Shown in pieces: positions 38,248 through 47,476 of a DNA stretch of 64,000 nt (within the stretch, counting starts at the first letter, position 1; every line of letters starts with the position of its first letter). A model generated the notes under the pieces. It was not told the origin of the DNA and did no database searches. It worked only from the letters and a program-made list of their open reading frames with translations. The position numbers and the translations under genes are program-made. The stretch covers positions 310,001 to 374,000 of the forward strand of contig NZ_CP025394.1 of assembly GCF_002943525.1 (NCBI RefSeq). The letters are read 5' to 3'. The stretch is from Kitasatospora sp. MMS16-BH015. Its GTDB lineage: Bacteria; Actinomycetota; Actinomycetes; Streptomycetales; Streptomycetaceae.

Positions 38248-39087
38248 CTACCGGAAGGCCGCGACGTTGCGGGCGGCCCAGGCGGCGAAGGGGTGCGGGG
38301 CACGGCCGAGCACCCGCTGGACGTCCGGGCTGATGCGCAGTTCGGCCGGGTTCGGGGCGCCGAGGATGTCCAGGGTGTCCTCGGCGAGCTCGGCCGGCAT
38401 GGCCCGCCTCATGGCGGCCCCGGCCTCGGCGCGGGTGAGCTCGTGGAACCGCACCGGCGAGCCCAGCGCCCCGGCGATCGCGGCCGCCTGCCCGCGCGGC
38501 GTGATCACCTCGGGGCCGGTCAACTGGTAGACGCTGCCGGCGTGCCGGTCGTCCAGCAGGCAGGCCGCCGCGACCGCCGCGATGTCGGCCGGGTCGACGA
38601 TCGGCACGCCGACCTCGCCGAAGGGCGCGGCGACCAGCCCCTGGGTGCGGACGGACTCGGCCCACCAGAGCGCGTTGGAGGCGAAGCCGCCCGGCTGCAG
38701 GATCACCCACTCCAGGCCGGATCCCCGCAGGGCGTCCTCGAGTTCGCGCATCGCGATCCGGGTCGGCCCGAACGGCCTGGTCACCACGCCCTGACTGGAG
38801 AGCAGCACCACCCGCCGGACCCCGGCCGCCGCGGCCTCGCCGATCAACTCGGCGGGCCGCCCCGCCGGGCCGTGCAACTCACCGGAGAGCAGCAGGAAGA
38901 GCGCCGACGCCCCGGCCAGCGCGGGCCGCAGCTCGGCCGGCCTGCCCAAGTCGGCCGCCAGATGCCGCACTCCGTCCGGCACCGCCGCCGCGCGGCGCGA
39001 CACCGCCGTCACCTGCTGCCCCGCCTCGGCCAGCGCCCGGGTCAGCGGTCGGCCGATGTTCCCGGTCGCTCCGGTCACCACGATCAT
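38248..39087 (-). CDS. NAD(P)-binding protein, NmrA/atypical SDR family
   Basis: This 279-residue protein starts with the Rossmann motif VTGATGNIGRPL and continues LSSQGV and VILQPGGFASNALWW. This is the pattern of NmrA-like and QorB-like NAD(P)H-binding proteins that work as quinone reductases or redox sensors. It lacks the SDR Tyr-x3-Lys pair. The gene is divergent from an HxlR regulator with a 92-base gap. That arrangement is typical for genes induced by quinone or electrophile stress and repressed by HxlR-type proteins. Confidence 0.88.
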   Translation of the reverse strand: MIVVTGATGNIGRPLTRALAEAGQQVTAVSRRAAAVPDGVRHLAADLGRPAELRPALAGASALFLLLSGELHGPAGRPAELIGEAAAAGVRRVVLLSSQGVVTRPFGPTRIAMRELEDALRGSGLEWVILQPGGFASNALWWAESVRTQGLVAAPFGEVGVPIVDPADIAAVAAACLLDDRHAGSVYQLTGPEVITPRGQAAAIAGALGSPVRFHELTRAEAGAAMRRAMPAELAEDTLDILGAPNPAELRISPDVQRVLGRAPHPFAAWAARNVAAFR

Positions 39088-39147
39088 GTTCGACTCCTCG
39101 TCAGTTCGCTTCGGTGGACGTGACGTTAGGAGGACGGGCTCACTGTT

Positions 39148-39161
39148 GGTAAGGGCATACC
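39148..39161. promoter_or_regulatory. Candidate HxlR operator
   Basis: GGTA-AGGGCA-TACC is a short perfect dyad in the divergent gap between the NmrA-like gene and the HxlR gene, 18 bases before the HxlR start. A related GGTAAG occurs eight bases later. HxlR proteins bind short dyads in such gaps. Confidence 0.45.
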
Positions 39162-39179
39162 TGGAGGTAAGCTCATGAC

Positions 39180-39572
39180 ATGGTGGGAGGGTTGCAGTTC
39201 AAGGGAGCCGAGCCGGGCGACCGGTATGACGTGTTTCACACCGACTGCCCCGCGCGTGACATGGTCGACCACGTCACCAGCAGGTGGGGCGTCTGGGTGC
39301 TGATCTCCCTGCGGCGCAACGACCTCCGCTTCTTCGAGTTGCGCGAGAGCATCCACGGCATCAGCGAGAAGATGCTCGCCCAGACCCTCCGGGTCCTGGT
39401 CCAGGACGCCCTGGTCTGGCGGAAGGTCGAACCGACCACCCCACCCCAAGTCACCTACGGCCTGACCGAGTTCGGCCGCGAGGTCAGCGAACCCCTGACG
39501 GACCTGTTCGACCTGATCACCCGCCGGCTCCCCCCGGCCGACGCCCCGCACCGGTCCCGCGCCGACGATTGA
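39180..39572 (+). CDS. HxlR-family transcriptional regulator
   Basis: This 130-residue winged-helix protein starts with a cysteine motif (DCPARDMVDHVTSRWGVWVL, with Cys at residue 23), as in redox-sensing HxlR members. It continues LRFFELRESIHGISEKMLAQTLR, the recognition helix. The single conserved Cys could sense quinones or electrophiles. The divergent NmrA-like gene is the likely target. The ATG at 39180 lies 13 bases after GGAGG; a second TTG in frame at 39192 has a GGGAGGG closer by and cannot be excluded. Confidence 0.9.
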   Translation: MVGGLQFKGAEPGDRYDVFHTDCPARDMVDHVTSRWGVWVLISLRRNDLRFFELRESIHGISEKMLAQTLRVLVQDALVWRKVEPTTPPQVTYGLTEFGREVSEPLTDLFDLITRRLPPADAPHRSRADD

Positions 39573-39692
39573 CCGTGGGACCTGGCGCGCGGGAGCGAGC
39601 CCTGGGCACCACCACCCCGGACAGTTCCGCGCCGTCCGGACCTGCCCCCGGACCGCGCGTCACCACGAGGCGAGCATTGTCTGATGGGGTCC

Positions 39693-40430
39693 CTAGTCGG
39701 TGCTGACGCCCGCGCGGACGGCCTCGTAGAAGCCCTGCACGTCGCGGACCAGGGTGGCGACCTGGGCGGGGTCGCGCGGGTCGGCGTCCAGGAGCCAGTC
39801 CGAGACCAGGTCGAACATGCCGCCGACCAGGCCGATCGCGATGGGGTGGGGGTCGATGTTCCGGCGGAGCGGGCGGCCGGCGTACTGGCGCCAGGTGCGT
39901 TCGACGAAGGCGGCGGCCCAGCGGCGATTGGCGCGGCGCTGGCGCTCGACCGCCGGGGAGACGGCGCCGCCCTGGCCGAAGGTGACCTGGGCCAGCCGGG
40001 GGTCGGCGACCAAGGCGTGGGCGAAGGCGGTGACCAGCTGCCACTCGCCCTTGTACGGGTCGGGCGGGGCGGCGGCCAACTCCTGGGTCAGCCTGGCCTC
40101 CAGGCGGGTGGTCACCTCGCGCAGCAGGGCGACGTAGCAGGCCTCGCGGCTCTCGAAGATCTCGTAGAAGCCCTTGGTGCCGACGAAGGCCTGCTGGCAC
40201 AGCTGCTCGATCGAGGTGTTGGCGTAACCCTGGGCGGCGAACAACTCCAGTGCCGCTTCGAGGAGTTGATGGCGTCGCTGGGCACGCCGCTGTTCGGCGT
40301 CCATGCCGCGGATCCGGCGGCCGGTGGCCACCGGTCCGGCCGCGACCCGAGCTTCGGAATCGGTCGCGGCGGCGTTGGCATTGGCGGTGGTACTGGCGCT
40401 GGCGCTGGCGGCGGGGCTCTCTGCAGGCAC
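39693..40430 (-). CDS. TetR-family transcriptional regulator
   Basis: The protein is 245 residues from the GTG at 40430, but the first 42 are low complexity (Ala, Ser, Thr). An in-frame ATG at 40304 (MDAEQRRAQRR) would give a usual 203-residue TetR. The DNA-binding domain reads RHQLLEAALELFAAQGYANTSIEQLCQQAFVGTKGFYEIF; the rest is an all-helical ligand domain. It is divergent from a secreted lipase and an acyl-CoA synthetase. A perfect palindrome lies in the gap, so a lipid or fatty-acid derivative may be its inducer (inference). Confidence 0.9.
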   Translation of the reverse strand: MPAESPAASASASTTANANAAATDSEARVAAGPVATGRRIRGMDAEQRRAQRRHQLLEAALELFAAQGYANTSIEQLCQQAFVGTKGFYEIFESREACYVALLREVTTRLEARLTQELAAAPPDPYKGEWQLVTAFAHALVADPRLAQVTFGQGGAVSPAVERQRRANRRWAAAFVERTWRQYAGRPLRRNIDPHPIAIGLVGGMFDLVSDWLLDADPRDPAQVATLVRDVQGFYEAVRAGVSTD

Positions 40431-40508
40431 CCGACCAGGTTAGCGGCTTGACGACTCCTCAGTCGCGCTCCCGACAAGTCCGGCGACTCCCAACACGGCA
40501 ACCTTTTA

Positions 40509-40528
40509 CCAACAAGCCGCCTTGTTGG
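40509..40528. promoter_or_regulatory. Palindromic TetR operator
   Basis: CCAACAAG-CCGC-CTTGTTGG is a perfect 8-4-8 inverted repeat in the divergent gap between the TetR gene and the lipase gene, 60 bases before the lipase ATG. Its position and symmetry fit a TetR dimer site. Confidence 0.75.
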
Positions 40529-40588
40529 AAGTTGGCGCCCGTGCTGTACTGACCGCATCCCACCCCCTCGCCCGCCGGGAGGCCCCCG

Positions 40589-41491
40589 ATGCGCCGACCG
40601 CTCCGCCGCACGCTGCTCGCCCTCGCGACCACCCTGCTCGCCGCCACCGCCGCGACCACCACGGCCACCCCGAGCCAGGCAGCCACCACCACGGCCGCCA
40701 CTCCCACCCTCACCACCAACTCCGGCTTCAACGACTGGAGTTGCCGCCCCTCCCCCGCCCACCCCGAGCCGGTGCTGCTGCTCCACGGCCTCGGTGGCAA
40801 CGGCCCCGGCAACATGGCCTTCCTCGGCCCGGCCCTCGCCGCCGCCGGCTACTGCGCCTACGCCCCCACCTACGGCGAGCCGCTTCCCGGCCTGCCGGTC
40901 GGCGGGCTCAAGGCCGTGGACGACTCCGCCCACGAGATCGCCGGCACGATCGACCGCATCCTCGCCACCACCGGGGCAACCCGGCTCGACCTCGTCGGCC
41001 ACTCCGAGGGCGCGTTCGAATCGCTCTACCTGCCGAAGGCCCTGCCCGGGTACGCCGCGAAGACCGCGAAGGTGGTCGCCATCGCCCCGCCGACCCACGG
41101 CACCACCTTCGCGAACCTGATCACCCTCGCCGAGACCCTCGGCATCCGCCCCGCCGTCGACACCGTGCTCGCCACCGCCGGCTGCGTGGCCTGCACCGAA
41201 CTCACCACCGGCGGCCCAGCGGTGGCCCGCCTCAACGACGGCCCGATCACCCGACCCGGCATCGACTACACCGTGGTCGCCTCCACCGCCGACGCCCTGG
41301 TCACCCCGTACGGCACCGAGTACGTGGCGGAGCCCGGCGTCACCAACGAGAGCGTCCAGCAGTACTGCCCGCTCGACCCGGTCGGCCACATCGGCCTCGC
41401 CTACGACGGCGACGTGGCCCAGCTGGTCCTCAACGCCCTCGACCCCGCCCACCCCGGCCCGGTGCTCTGCACCCTCGGCCCCCTGTTCTGA
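40589..41491 (+). CDS. Secreted lipase, alpha/beta hydrolase
   Basis: This 300-residue protein has a signal peptide (MRRPLRRTLLALATTLLAA..., cut near PSQAA) and an alpha/beta hydrolase fold. Seen: the oxyanion strand LLLHGLGG and the nucleophile Ser139 in VGHSEGAF; Asp and His of the triad are likely in the STADALVTPYG and VGHIGLAYD regions. Six cysteines suggest three disulfides, as in Streptomyces and LipA-like lipases. It releases fatty acids outside the cell. The next gene, 32 bases on, is an acyl-CoA synthetase that could activate them. Confidence 0.9.
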   Translation: MRRPLRRTLLALATTLLAATAATTTATPSQAATTTAATPTLTTNSGFNDWSCRPSPAHPEPVLLLHGLGGNGPGNMAFLGPALAAAGYCAYAPTYGEPLPGLPVGGLKAVDDSAHEIAGTIDRILATTGATRLDLVGHSEGAFESLYLPKALPGYAAKTAKVVAIAPPTHGTTFANLITLAETLGIRPAVDTVLATAGCVACTELTTGGPAVARLNDGPITRPGIDYTVVASTADALVTPYGTEYVAEPGVTNESVQQYCPLDPVGHIGLAYDGDVAQLVLNALDPAHPGPVLCTLGPLF

Positions 41492-41523
41492 TCCCCCGAG
41501 TCAACCCCTCCGGGAGCCCCGCC

Positions 41524-43350
41524 ATGACCGGCGAAGCAGACCTCTGGCCGCCCTGCCGCACCCCGGCGGAGCTGGCCGCCGTGGAGTCCGTGCCGCTCAG
41601 CCGGCGCGGGCTCCCGCCCACCACGTACGCCTTGCTCGAACGGGCTGCCACCCGGTGGCCCGACCAGCCCGCCCTCACCCTCCTGCCCGGCGCCGCCCGC
41701 GCCGACGAAGCCACCACCCTCAGCTACGCCGAACTGGCCAGTGCCGTACGAAGGTTCGCGAACGCCCTCACCGCCCTCGGGGTCCGCCGCCCGGAGGCCG
41801 TCGCGCTCTACTCCCCCAACTGCGGTGACCTGCTGATCGGTTACCTCGCCGCCCAGGCCGTCGGCCTGGCCGCACCGATCAACCCCGCGCTCACCGTCGA
41901 CAGCGCCGAGGCACTGCTGCGCCGCAGCGGGGCCCGGGTCATGCTCGCCGCCGGCCCCGCCCTCGACCCCGCCGTCTGGCAACGCGCCACCGAACTCGCC
42001 GCCCGCACCGGCGCTCACCTGCTCGCCCTCCGCCCGGACGGCCGCCCCACCGCGAACCAAGCGCAACAGGTCTGCCACGCGGCAGAGTTGGCGGCAGCAC
42101 AGCCGGGCGACCGGCTACTCGCACCACCACCCACCGCTGAGGACCTCGCGGCCTGCCTGCACACCGGCGGCACCACCGGCACCCCCAAACTCGCCGCCCA
42201 CACCCACGCGAACCAGACCGTCATGGCCTGGGCCCTCGCAGCGGGCAGCCCACTGGACCCTGGCGCCACCGTGCTCGGGGCGCTGCCGCTGTTCCATGCC
42301 AACGCGCTGGTGGTGACCGGGCTGACGCCGCTCTTCCACGGACACCACGTGGTGTGGACCGGGCCATTGGGGTACCGGGATCCGGAACTCTACCCGCGCT
42401 TCTGGCAGTTGGTGGAGCGCTACCGAGTGGCGGCGATGTCGGCCGTGCCCACGGTGTACGCGGTGCTCGCCGGGGTGCCGGTGGACGCGGACATCAGCAG
42501 CCTCCGACTGCCGGCCGTCGGCGCCGCCCCACTCCCCGCCGCCACCCGAGCGGCGTTCCTGGCCCGGACCGGGCTCGAACTCTGCGAGGGGTACGGGCTC
42601 ACCGAGGCCACCTGCGCCTGCGCGCGGACGGTACCGGAGCACCACCGGCCCGGCACGGTCGGCCTCCGGCTGCCATACCACCGGGTCAGGGCCGTCCGAG
42701 TGGATCCGGAGAGCGGCCGGCAGGTGGATCAACCACCGGGAATCACAGGACAGTTGCTGGTCTCCGGGCCCGGGGTGTTCGCCGGGTACCTCCGCACCAC
42801 CCCGGACGGCCGTCCGGTGCCCGACCCCTCCGGGGTGGTCCGGGACGGCTGGCTCGACACCGGCGACCTGGGGTCGGTGGACGCCGACGGCTACCTGAAG
42901 GTGAGCGGGCGGGCCAAGGACCTGATCATCCGGGGCGGCCACAACATCGACCCCGCCCTCATCGAGGAGGCCCTGCTCAGCCACCCCGCCGTCGCCGAGG
43001 CCGCGGCCGTCGGCCGCCCCGACCCGCACGCCGGCGAGGTCCCGGTCGCCTTCGTCAGCCTCCACCCCAGCGACCACCCCAGCGACCACCCCCACCCCTA
43101 CGCCCCCACCGCCACCGGCCGGCCCGTCACCCCGGAGCAGCTCCGCGCCTGGGCGGCGGCCCACGTCCCCGAGCCTGCCGCCGCCCCGGTGGCCGTCCAC
43201 GTGCTCGACGCACTCCCGCACACCGAGGTCGGCAAGGTCTTCAAGCCCCGGCTGCGGGAAGCAGCAGCAACGGAGTACGAACGCTCGGAGACCGCTCAGG
43301 GACCGCTCAGGCCACTGCCAGCAGGTCCCGAAGGGCCCGTGACTCCTTGA
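41524..43350 (+). CDS. Acyl-CoA synthetase (AMP-forming)
   Basis: This 608-residue class I adenylate-forming enzyme has the P-loop-like motif HTGGTTGTPKL, the A5 stretch GYGLTEATC, the A7 DTGDLGSVD, and the A10 lysine in TEVGKVFKP. It resembles FadD-type ligases for medium- or long-chain acids. A repeat SDHPSDHP comes from a direct duplication near 43068-43087. It shares a 32-base gap with the lipase, so the two are probably one TetR-controlled operon. Its 3' end overlaps the convergent DUF6493 gene by 44 bases. Confidence 0.9.
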   Translation: MTGEADLWPPCRTPAELAAVESVPLSRRGLPPTTYALLERAATRWPDQPALTLLPGAARADEATTLSYAELASAVRRFANALTALGVRRPEAVALYSPNCGDLLIGYLAAQAVGLAAPINPALTVDSAEALLRRSGARVMLAAGPALDPAVWQRATELAARTGAHLLALRPDGRPTANQAQQVCHAAELAAAQPGDRLLAPPPTAEDLAACLHTGGTTGTPKLAAHTHANQTVMAWALAAGSPLDPGATVLGALPLFHANALVVTGLTPLFHGHHVVWTGPLGYRDPELYPRFWQLVERYRVAAMSAVPTVYAVLAGVPVDADISSLRLPAVGAAPLPAATRAAFLARTGLELCEGYGLTEATCACARTVPEHHRPGTVGLRLPYHRVRAVRVDPESGRQVDQPPGITGQLLVSGPGVFAGYLRTTPDGRPVPDPSGVVRDGWLDTGDLGSVDADGYLKVSGRAKDLIIRGGHNIDPALIEEALLSHPAVAEAAAVGRPDPHAGEVPVAFVSLHPSDHPSDHPHPYAPTATGRPVTPEQLRAWAAAHVPEPAAAPVAVHVLDALPHTEVGKVFKPRLREAAATEYERSETAQGPLRPLPAGPEGPVTP

Positions 43351-46000
43351 CCAGCCGGCTCGATCCGGTCCTCCCGGCGACCGCCGTCACCTCGGCGATC
43401 GAGCCCCGGGCGCCGCTGCGACGGGCGCAGTCGGCGGCGACCACCAGCAGGTCGCCCGCGCCGTGGGCCGGGTCGGGGGTGAGCAGGCCGGGCAGGGCGG
43501 CGGCCAGCACCGACCAGACGGTGGCGTGGGCGCCGGTGGCGGCGGCCGTGCGGAGGGAGTCGGTGAGGCGGTTGGACTTCACCGCCCGGTCCCGCACCAG
43601 CTCGGCGAGGGAGCGGCCGAGCAGCTCGCGGTCCAAGGCGCCTTGGGCCGCCAGGACCAGCAGGGCGTCCACGGCGGCGGCACGGGCCTCGGGGTGGCGG
43701 GCGCCGAGACCGTAGGCGACGGCCAGGTGGACGGCGGGGCCGGCCGGGCCGCCGGCCTCGGCGATGAGCGGGAGCAGGTCGGTGCCGGAGGCGCTGTCGG
43801 TGTTCGAGAAGACCTCGAGCAGCCGGGCGGCCAGCTCCTCCCGGTGGTGGGGCAGCGCGGTGGTCCAGTGCCGGACGGGGGCGGCGGACCAGTACCGGGC
43901 GGCGCGCTGGAGCGAGGGTGCGACCGCCGCGAGCAGGCCGGCCGCGTCGGGGGCGAGCGGTACGGGCGAGTCCCACTCCGGCTGGTCCACGCAGGTCAGC
44001 ACCGTGCCGTGGAAGGTGTACCAGGCCCAGTGGTTGGAGGCGGCCTCGTCGGCGGGCGAGACCTTCACGGCGGTGGCGGGCCGGGGCACTGGCCCGCCGG
44101 TGCGGAGCCAGCGGGCGAGTTGCGCGCCCGCCGCCGAGGTCAGCCGCTCAGCGGCGGCCAGGATCTCCTCGGACCGGGTGGGCAGCACCCGGAGCAGCGC
44201 CTGGGAGAGGTCGGCGGGGCCGGGTTCGACTCCGGCGGCCTCGTAGGCGGCGATCCGCTCGACCAGGGTGGCCGCGTCCACCGCACCGGTGCTGAGGGTC
44301 GGGGCAGCGAGCAGCAACGGCGCTTGGGCGGTGCGGAGTTGGCGGGCCGCCTCCTCCATCCGACCGGCCAGCAGGTTGCCGAACTCGGTGTACCAGTCGG
44401 TGCTGTGCAGGTCCTCCGGGGTGTCCTGCCGGGCCGCCACCAGGGCGACGTGCAGCACGGCGCGCGGCGAGCAGTCGCCCCAACGGCTGCTCGGCCAGGA
44501 GCCCGTCCGCAGCACCGGTTCGAGCGCGGCGGTCAGGCCGGGGCGGTCCAGGTGGGCATGGCGGACCAGGCCGTCCAGCACGCGCTCGAAGGCGATCGGG
44601 TCCGGGTCGCCGGCGATGACGGCGCCGAGCTCCTCGGCCACCTCGGCCGCGGTGGCGAGCGGGCCGGGCACGGGGGTGGGCCGGGGCACCGGTGGCAGCA
44701 ACTCCCGGTACTCCTGCTCCGGCGCCGCCGGCAGGCCGAACAGCTCGCGCGCCAGGGCCGCGTGGGCCGGGTCGAGCACCTCGGCGGCGGCGCGCAGCGG
44801 CTCGAGCACCGCACTGCCGGCCGACCGGAGATGACGGGCGATCAACTTGAGGGCGCGGCCTTGGATCTCGGCGTCCGGGTGGCCGAAGGCTCCGGCGGCG
44901 GCGAGCAGCACCTCGCCCGCACGGGCGGGCTCGCGGCGTGCCGTCCGGTCCAGCCAGGCCAGTTGGGTGCGGACCAGCTTCTTCTCGGTGCGGAACAGCA
45001 CCATGGTCGACGCCTCGCCGAGCAGGCCGGGGGCCAGCAGACCGGCCTCGTCCAGCTCGGCGAGCACCTGCTGGGCGTGGGTGGCCACGGTGTTGAGCGC
45101 GTCGAGCAGGGCGAGGTAGGAGCGGACCCGGCCGGCGTTCTCCTCGGCCGTCGGGGCCAGCGTGACCAGCACCTTGAGGAACCCGCGCTGGTCGCTCGGC
45201 CGGCCGCCGCGGACCAGCCGGGCCAGGCAGCGGTCGAGCAACTCGCCCCGGTCCAGCACCTTCTCCTCGGCCAGCCGGGTCAGGCAGTACGGCCACCAGT
45301 TCGCCGGGGCCTGCTGGTGCCACGGGCCGTCCAACTCGGAGCCGATGCCATCGAGGTCGAAGATCAGCGGAGCGAGCACCGGGGCGAACGGGTCACCCTG
45401 CAACCGCGCGAGCAGCGTCCCGCCGGGTGCGCCGCCGAGCAGGTGGGCGGGCCGCTGGTACGGCCGGCCCCGGTCCAGCCGCCAGAGTCGGACGAACCCC
45501 TCGGTGGTCGGCACGGCGCGGCCGGTGGTCCGCACCAGGTGCTCGAGCACCCGGAACTGACCGACCCACCAGTTCGCCGCCCGCCGTTCGGCCAGCCGGT
45601 CGAGCACGGCCGTCCGCCACTCCACGGGGTGGCTCTCGAGGGCCCGCAGCAGCGCGGGCTGCTCCCAGCCGTCGGCCCCGCCGAACTGCGTCGCCCCGAG
45701 CCAACTCGCCGCCGCCGAGGGCGCGGTGAGGCAGCTCGCGCCCGCGACCATCAGCGCGTGGGTGAACTCCCGCTTGCGCCACCAGTCCTCCCGCAGCTCC
45801 CGCCGGAGGATCTTCAGCTCGGGGGCGAAGGAGCGGCGTTGCTCCGCACTCCAGCCGGCCAGCAGCTCGACCACCCCGGCCGAATCCCCCGCTCGCAGCA
45901 GCTCGACCAGCCGCCCGGCCGACTGCCCACCCGTGATCCCGCCCGCCATCCCGTCCGTCATGCCGTCCGTCATGCCGTCCGTCATCCCGTGCCCACTCAC
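43307..46000 (-). CDS. Large DUF6493-type protein
   Basis: From the GTG at 46000 (behind GGAGGGGGAGCT) the protein has 897 residues. It is mostly alpha-helical with HEAT-like character (for example the LLDALNTVATHAQQVLAEL region), matches the streptomycete DUF6493 family, and has no recognised catalytic site. Near the N-terminus the unit MTDG repeats three times, coded by a 12-base repeat (CATGCCGTCCGT on plus). The start overlaps the SWIM gene stop by four bases (GTGA), so the two proteins are coupled and probably act together. The 3' end overlaps the convergent acyl-CoA synthetase gene by 44 bases. Confidence 0.82.
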   Translation of the reverse strand: MSGHGMTDGMTDGMTDGMAGGITGGQSAGRLVELLRAGDSAGVVELLAGWSAEQRRSFAPELKILRRELREDWWRKREFTHALMVAGASCLTAPSAAASWLGATQFGGADGWEQPALLRALESHPVEWRTAVLDRLAERRAANWWVGQFRVLEHLVRTTGRAVPTTEGFVRLWRLDRGRPYQRPAHLLGGAPGGTLLARLQGDPFAPVLAPLIFDLDGIGSELDGPWHQQAPANWWPYCLTRLAEEKVLDRGELLDRCLARLVRGGRPSDQRGFLKVLVTLAPTAEENAGRVRSYLALLDALNTVATHAQQVLAELDEAGLLAPGLLGEASTMVLFRTEKKLVRTQLAWLDRTARREPARAGEVLLAAAGAFGHPDAEIQGRALKLIARHLRSAGSAVLEPLRAAAEVLDPAHAALARELFGLPAAPEQEYRELLPPVPRPTPVPGPLATAAEVAEELGAVIAGDPDPIAFERVLDGLVRHAHLDRPGLTAALEPVLRTGSWPSSRWGDCSPRAVLHVALVAARQDTPEDLHSTDWYTEFGNLLAGRMEEAARQLRTAQAPLLLAAPTLSTGAVDAATLVERIAAYEAAGVEPGPADLSQALLRVLPTRSEEILAAAERLTSAAGAQLARWLRTGGPVPRPATAVKVSPADEAASNHWAWYTFHGTVLTCVDQPEWDSPVPLAPDAAGLLAAVAPSLQRAARYWSAAPVRHWTTALPHHREELAARLLEVFSNTDSASGTDLLPLIAEAGGPAGPAVHLAVAYGLGARHPEARAAAVDALLVLAAQGALDRELLGRSLAELVRDRAVKSNRLTDSLRTAAATGAHATVWSVLAAALPGLLTPDPAHGAGDLLVVAADCARRSGARGSIAEVTAVAGRTGSSRLVKESRALRDLLAVA

Positions 46001-47469
46001 AGCTCCCCCTCCACCCCTGCCGCGTCCCGCCCCTGCACCGAACCCACCCCGGCCGGACGGCCACCCGCCGTCAGACCCGTCTCGTCCCGGGCCGCCGTCA
46101 GACCCGTCTCGTCCCGGCCCGCCGTCAGACTCACCGCGAGCGCGTGCTTGCACGGCCCGCGCCCGCCCCGGTACTTGGCCCACCAGAGGCAGGTGCAACT
46201 CAGCCGGCCGGCCGCGCCGATCCGTACCCGCTGCACGTGCCCGTCCACCGTCACCAGCGCGCCACCCTGCTCGAGCCGCACCGCACCGGCCGCGACCAGC
46301 GCGCGGGCCGCCCGCAGCCGGGGGTTGCGGTCCTCGGCGCGGGCCGCCTCGTAGGGCAACTGCCGGTGGAAGTAGGCGGCTTCGGCGGTGTCGTAGCCGA
46401 TCTGCCCGGCCGTGCCGAGCCGGGTCAGCGCGGCCCGTACCCGGTCGATCGGGAGGCCCGCCTGCTCGGCCAGTTCGGCCGGGTCGATCCGGGGCTCCCA
46501 GGCCAGCAGCACCGCGACCAGCTCCGCGTCGGCCGCCGAGCTCTCGGCGGCCAGTGCGTCGAGCACCCCGCCCTCGCCGGAGAAGCCGCGCGCGGCGTCC
46601 GGCGAGAGGGTGAGGGTCAGCCGCATGCCCGGCAGCACCACCTCCCAGGCCGAGGCCGTCGGCCCGGGGCCGGCCGGCGGGCCGTACACCCGCAGCGCGA
46701 GCGCGTGCCGCAGCACCCGCTGGAGCGCGGCCAGCCGCTCGGGGCCGGGCAGGCAGACCGCGCCGGGCACGGCCCGGCTGGTCGGGCGCAGCGTCGGCCC
46801 GGCGGCGACCACCCACTGGGTGGCGCCGCGGCCGGTGCGCGGCAGCGAGCGCAGGAAGCGGACGGCCTCGGCGGCAGGCGCCTCGGCCCGCAGGTCGAAG
46901 CCGGCCGCGAGCACCTGGGTCTCGGCGAACCCGCGCAGCCAGCGCTCGGGCAGCGGCACCTTCTTCTCCACCAACGGGCCGTCCAGCGTGGTGACTTCCA
47001 GCGCCTCGGGGCCGACGGCCAGGTGCAGCGGCTCGGCCCCGCCGAGCACCCCGAGCGCGTCCCGCAGCGGGGAGTTGACGTCCACGTTGGTGGTGCCGTG
47101 CCCGATCTCGCCGCCGTCCAGACCGGCGCCGAGCACGTCCAGCCGGGCGTAGACCCCGCAGCAGCCGGAGAACGACTCGAACCGCAGCCGGTCCCCGTTG
47201 GCCGTGACCACCGGGTCGAGCGAGGCCCGCAGCAGCGGCCGGTAGTACCGGGCGGCGGCCACGTCGGCCACCGCGAGCAGCGCGGCGGCCGCCGGCACCG
47301 GAGTGGTCAGGAAGCCGCTGAAGAACTGCGGATTGGCCACGGCCCCGGCGGGGGTCGCGCCCCCGGAGGTCTCCAGGTCCAGGCTGCGGCCGGCCGCACC
47401 GCTCTGCACAGCGGAGTCACGGATCGCGGAGGAGCGGAGATAGGCGTACGTCTGTACGGCTTGCGTCAT
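45997..47469 (-). CDS. SWIM zinc-finger protein
   Basis: This 490-residue protein carries a C-terminal SWIM finger, C-x-C then C-x-H (SCTCLWWAKYRGGRGPCKHALAV, about 430-450), a domain that binds nucleic acid or protein partners. The N-terminal 400 residues are conserved in style but unassigned. A 27-base direct repeat near 46073-46130 codes for two copies of LTAxRDETG after the finger. The ATG at 47469 lies seven bases after a TAGCGT hexamer, so a leaderless start is likely. It is coupled to the DUF6493 gene by a GTGA overlap. Confidence 0.88.
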   Translation of the reverse strand: MTQAVQTYAYLRSSAIRDSAVQSGAAGRSLDLETSGGATPAGAVANPQFFSGFLTTPVPAAAALLAVADVAAARYYRPLLRASLDPVVTANGDRLRFESFSGCCGVYARLDVLGAGLDGGEIGHGTTNVDVNSPLRDALGVLGGAEPLHLAVGPEALEVTTLDGPLVEKKVPLPERWLRGFAETQVLAAGFDLRAEAPAAEAVRFLRSLPRTGRGATQWVVAAGPTLRPTSRAVPGAVCLPGPERLAALQRVLRHALALRVYGPPAGPGPTASAWEVVLPGMRLTLTLSPDAARGFSGEGGVLDALAAESSAADAELVAVLLAWEPRIDPAELAEQAGLPIDRVRAALTRLGTAGQIGYDTAEAAYFHRQLPYEAARAEDRNPRLRAARALVAAGAVRLEQGGALVTVDGHVQRVRIGAAGRLSCTCLWWAKYRGGRGPCKHALAVSLTAGRDETGLTAARDETGLTAGGRPAGVGSVQGRDAAGVEGEL

Positions 47470-47476
47470 ACCGAGG

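Noticed and set aside
38226..38262. A GGGTTCGAAGCC string that resembles a tRNA T-arm
   Set aside because: No acceptor, D or anticodon stem can be built around it, and it lies partly in the 3' end of the NmrA-like gene.
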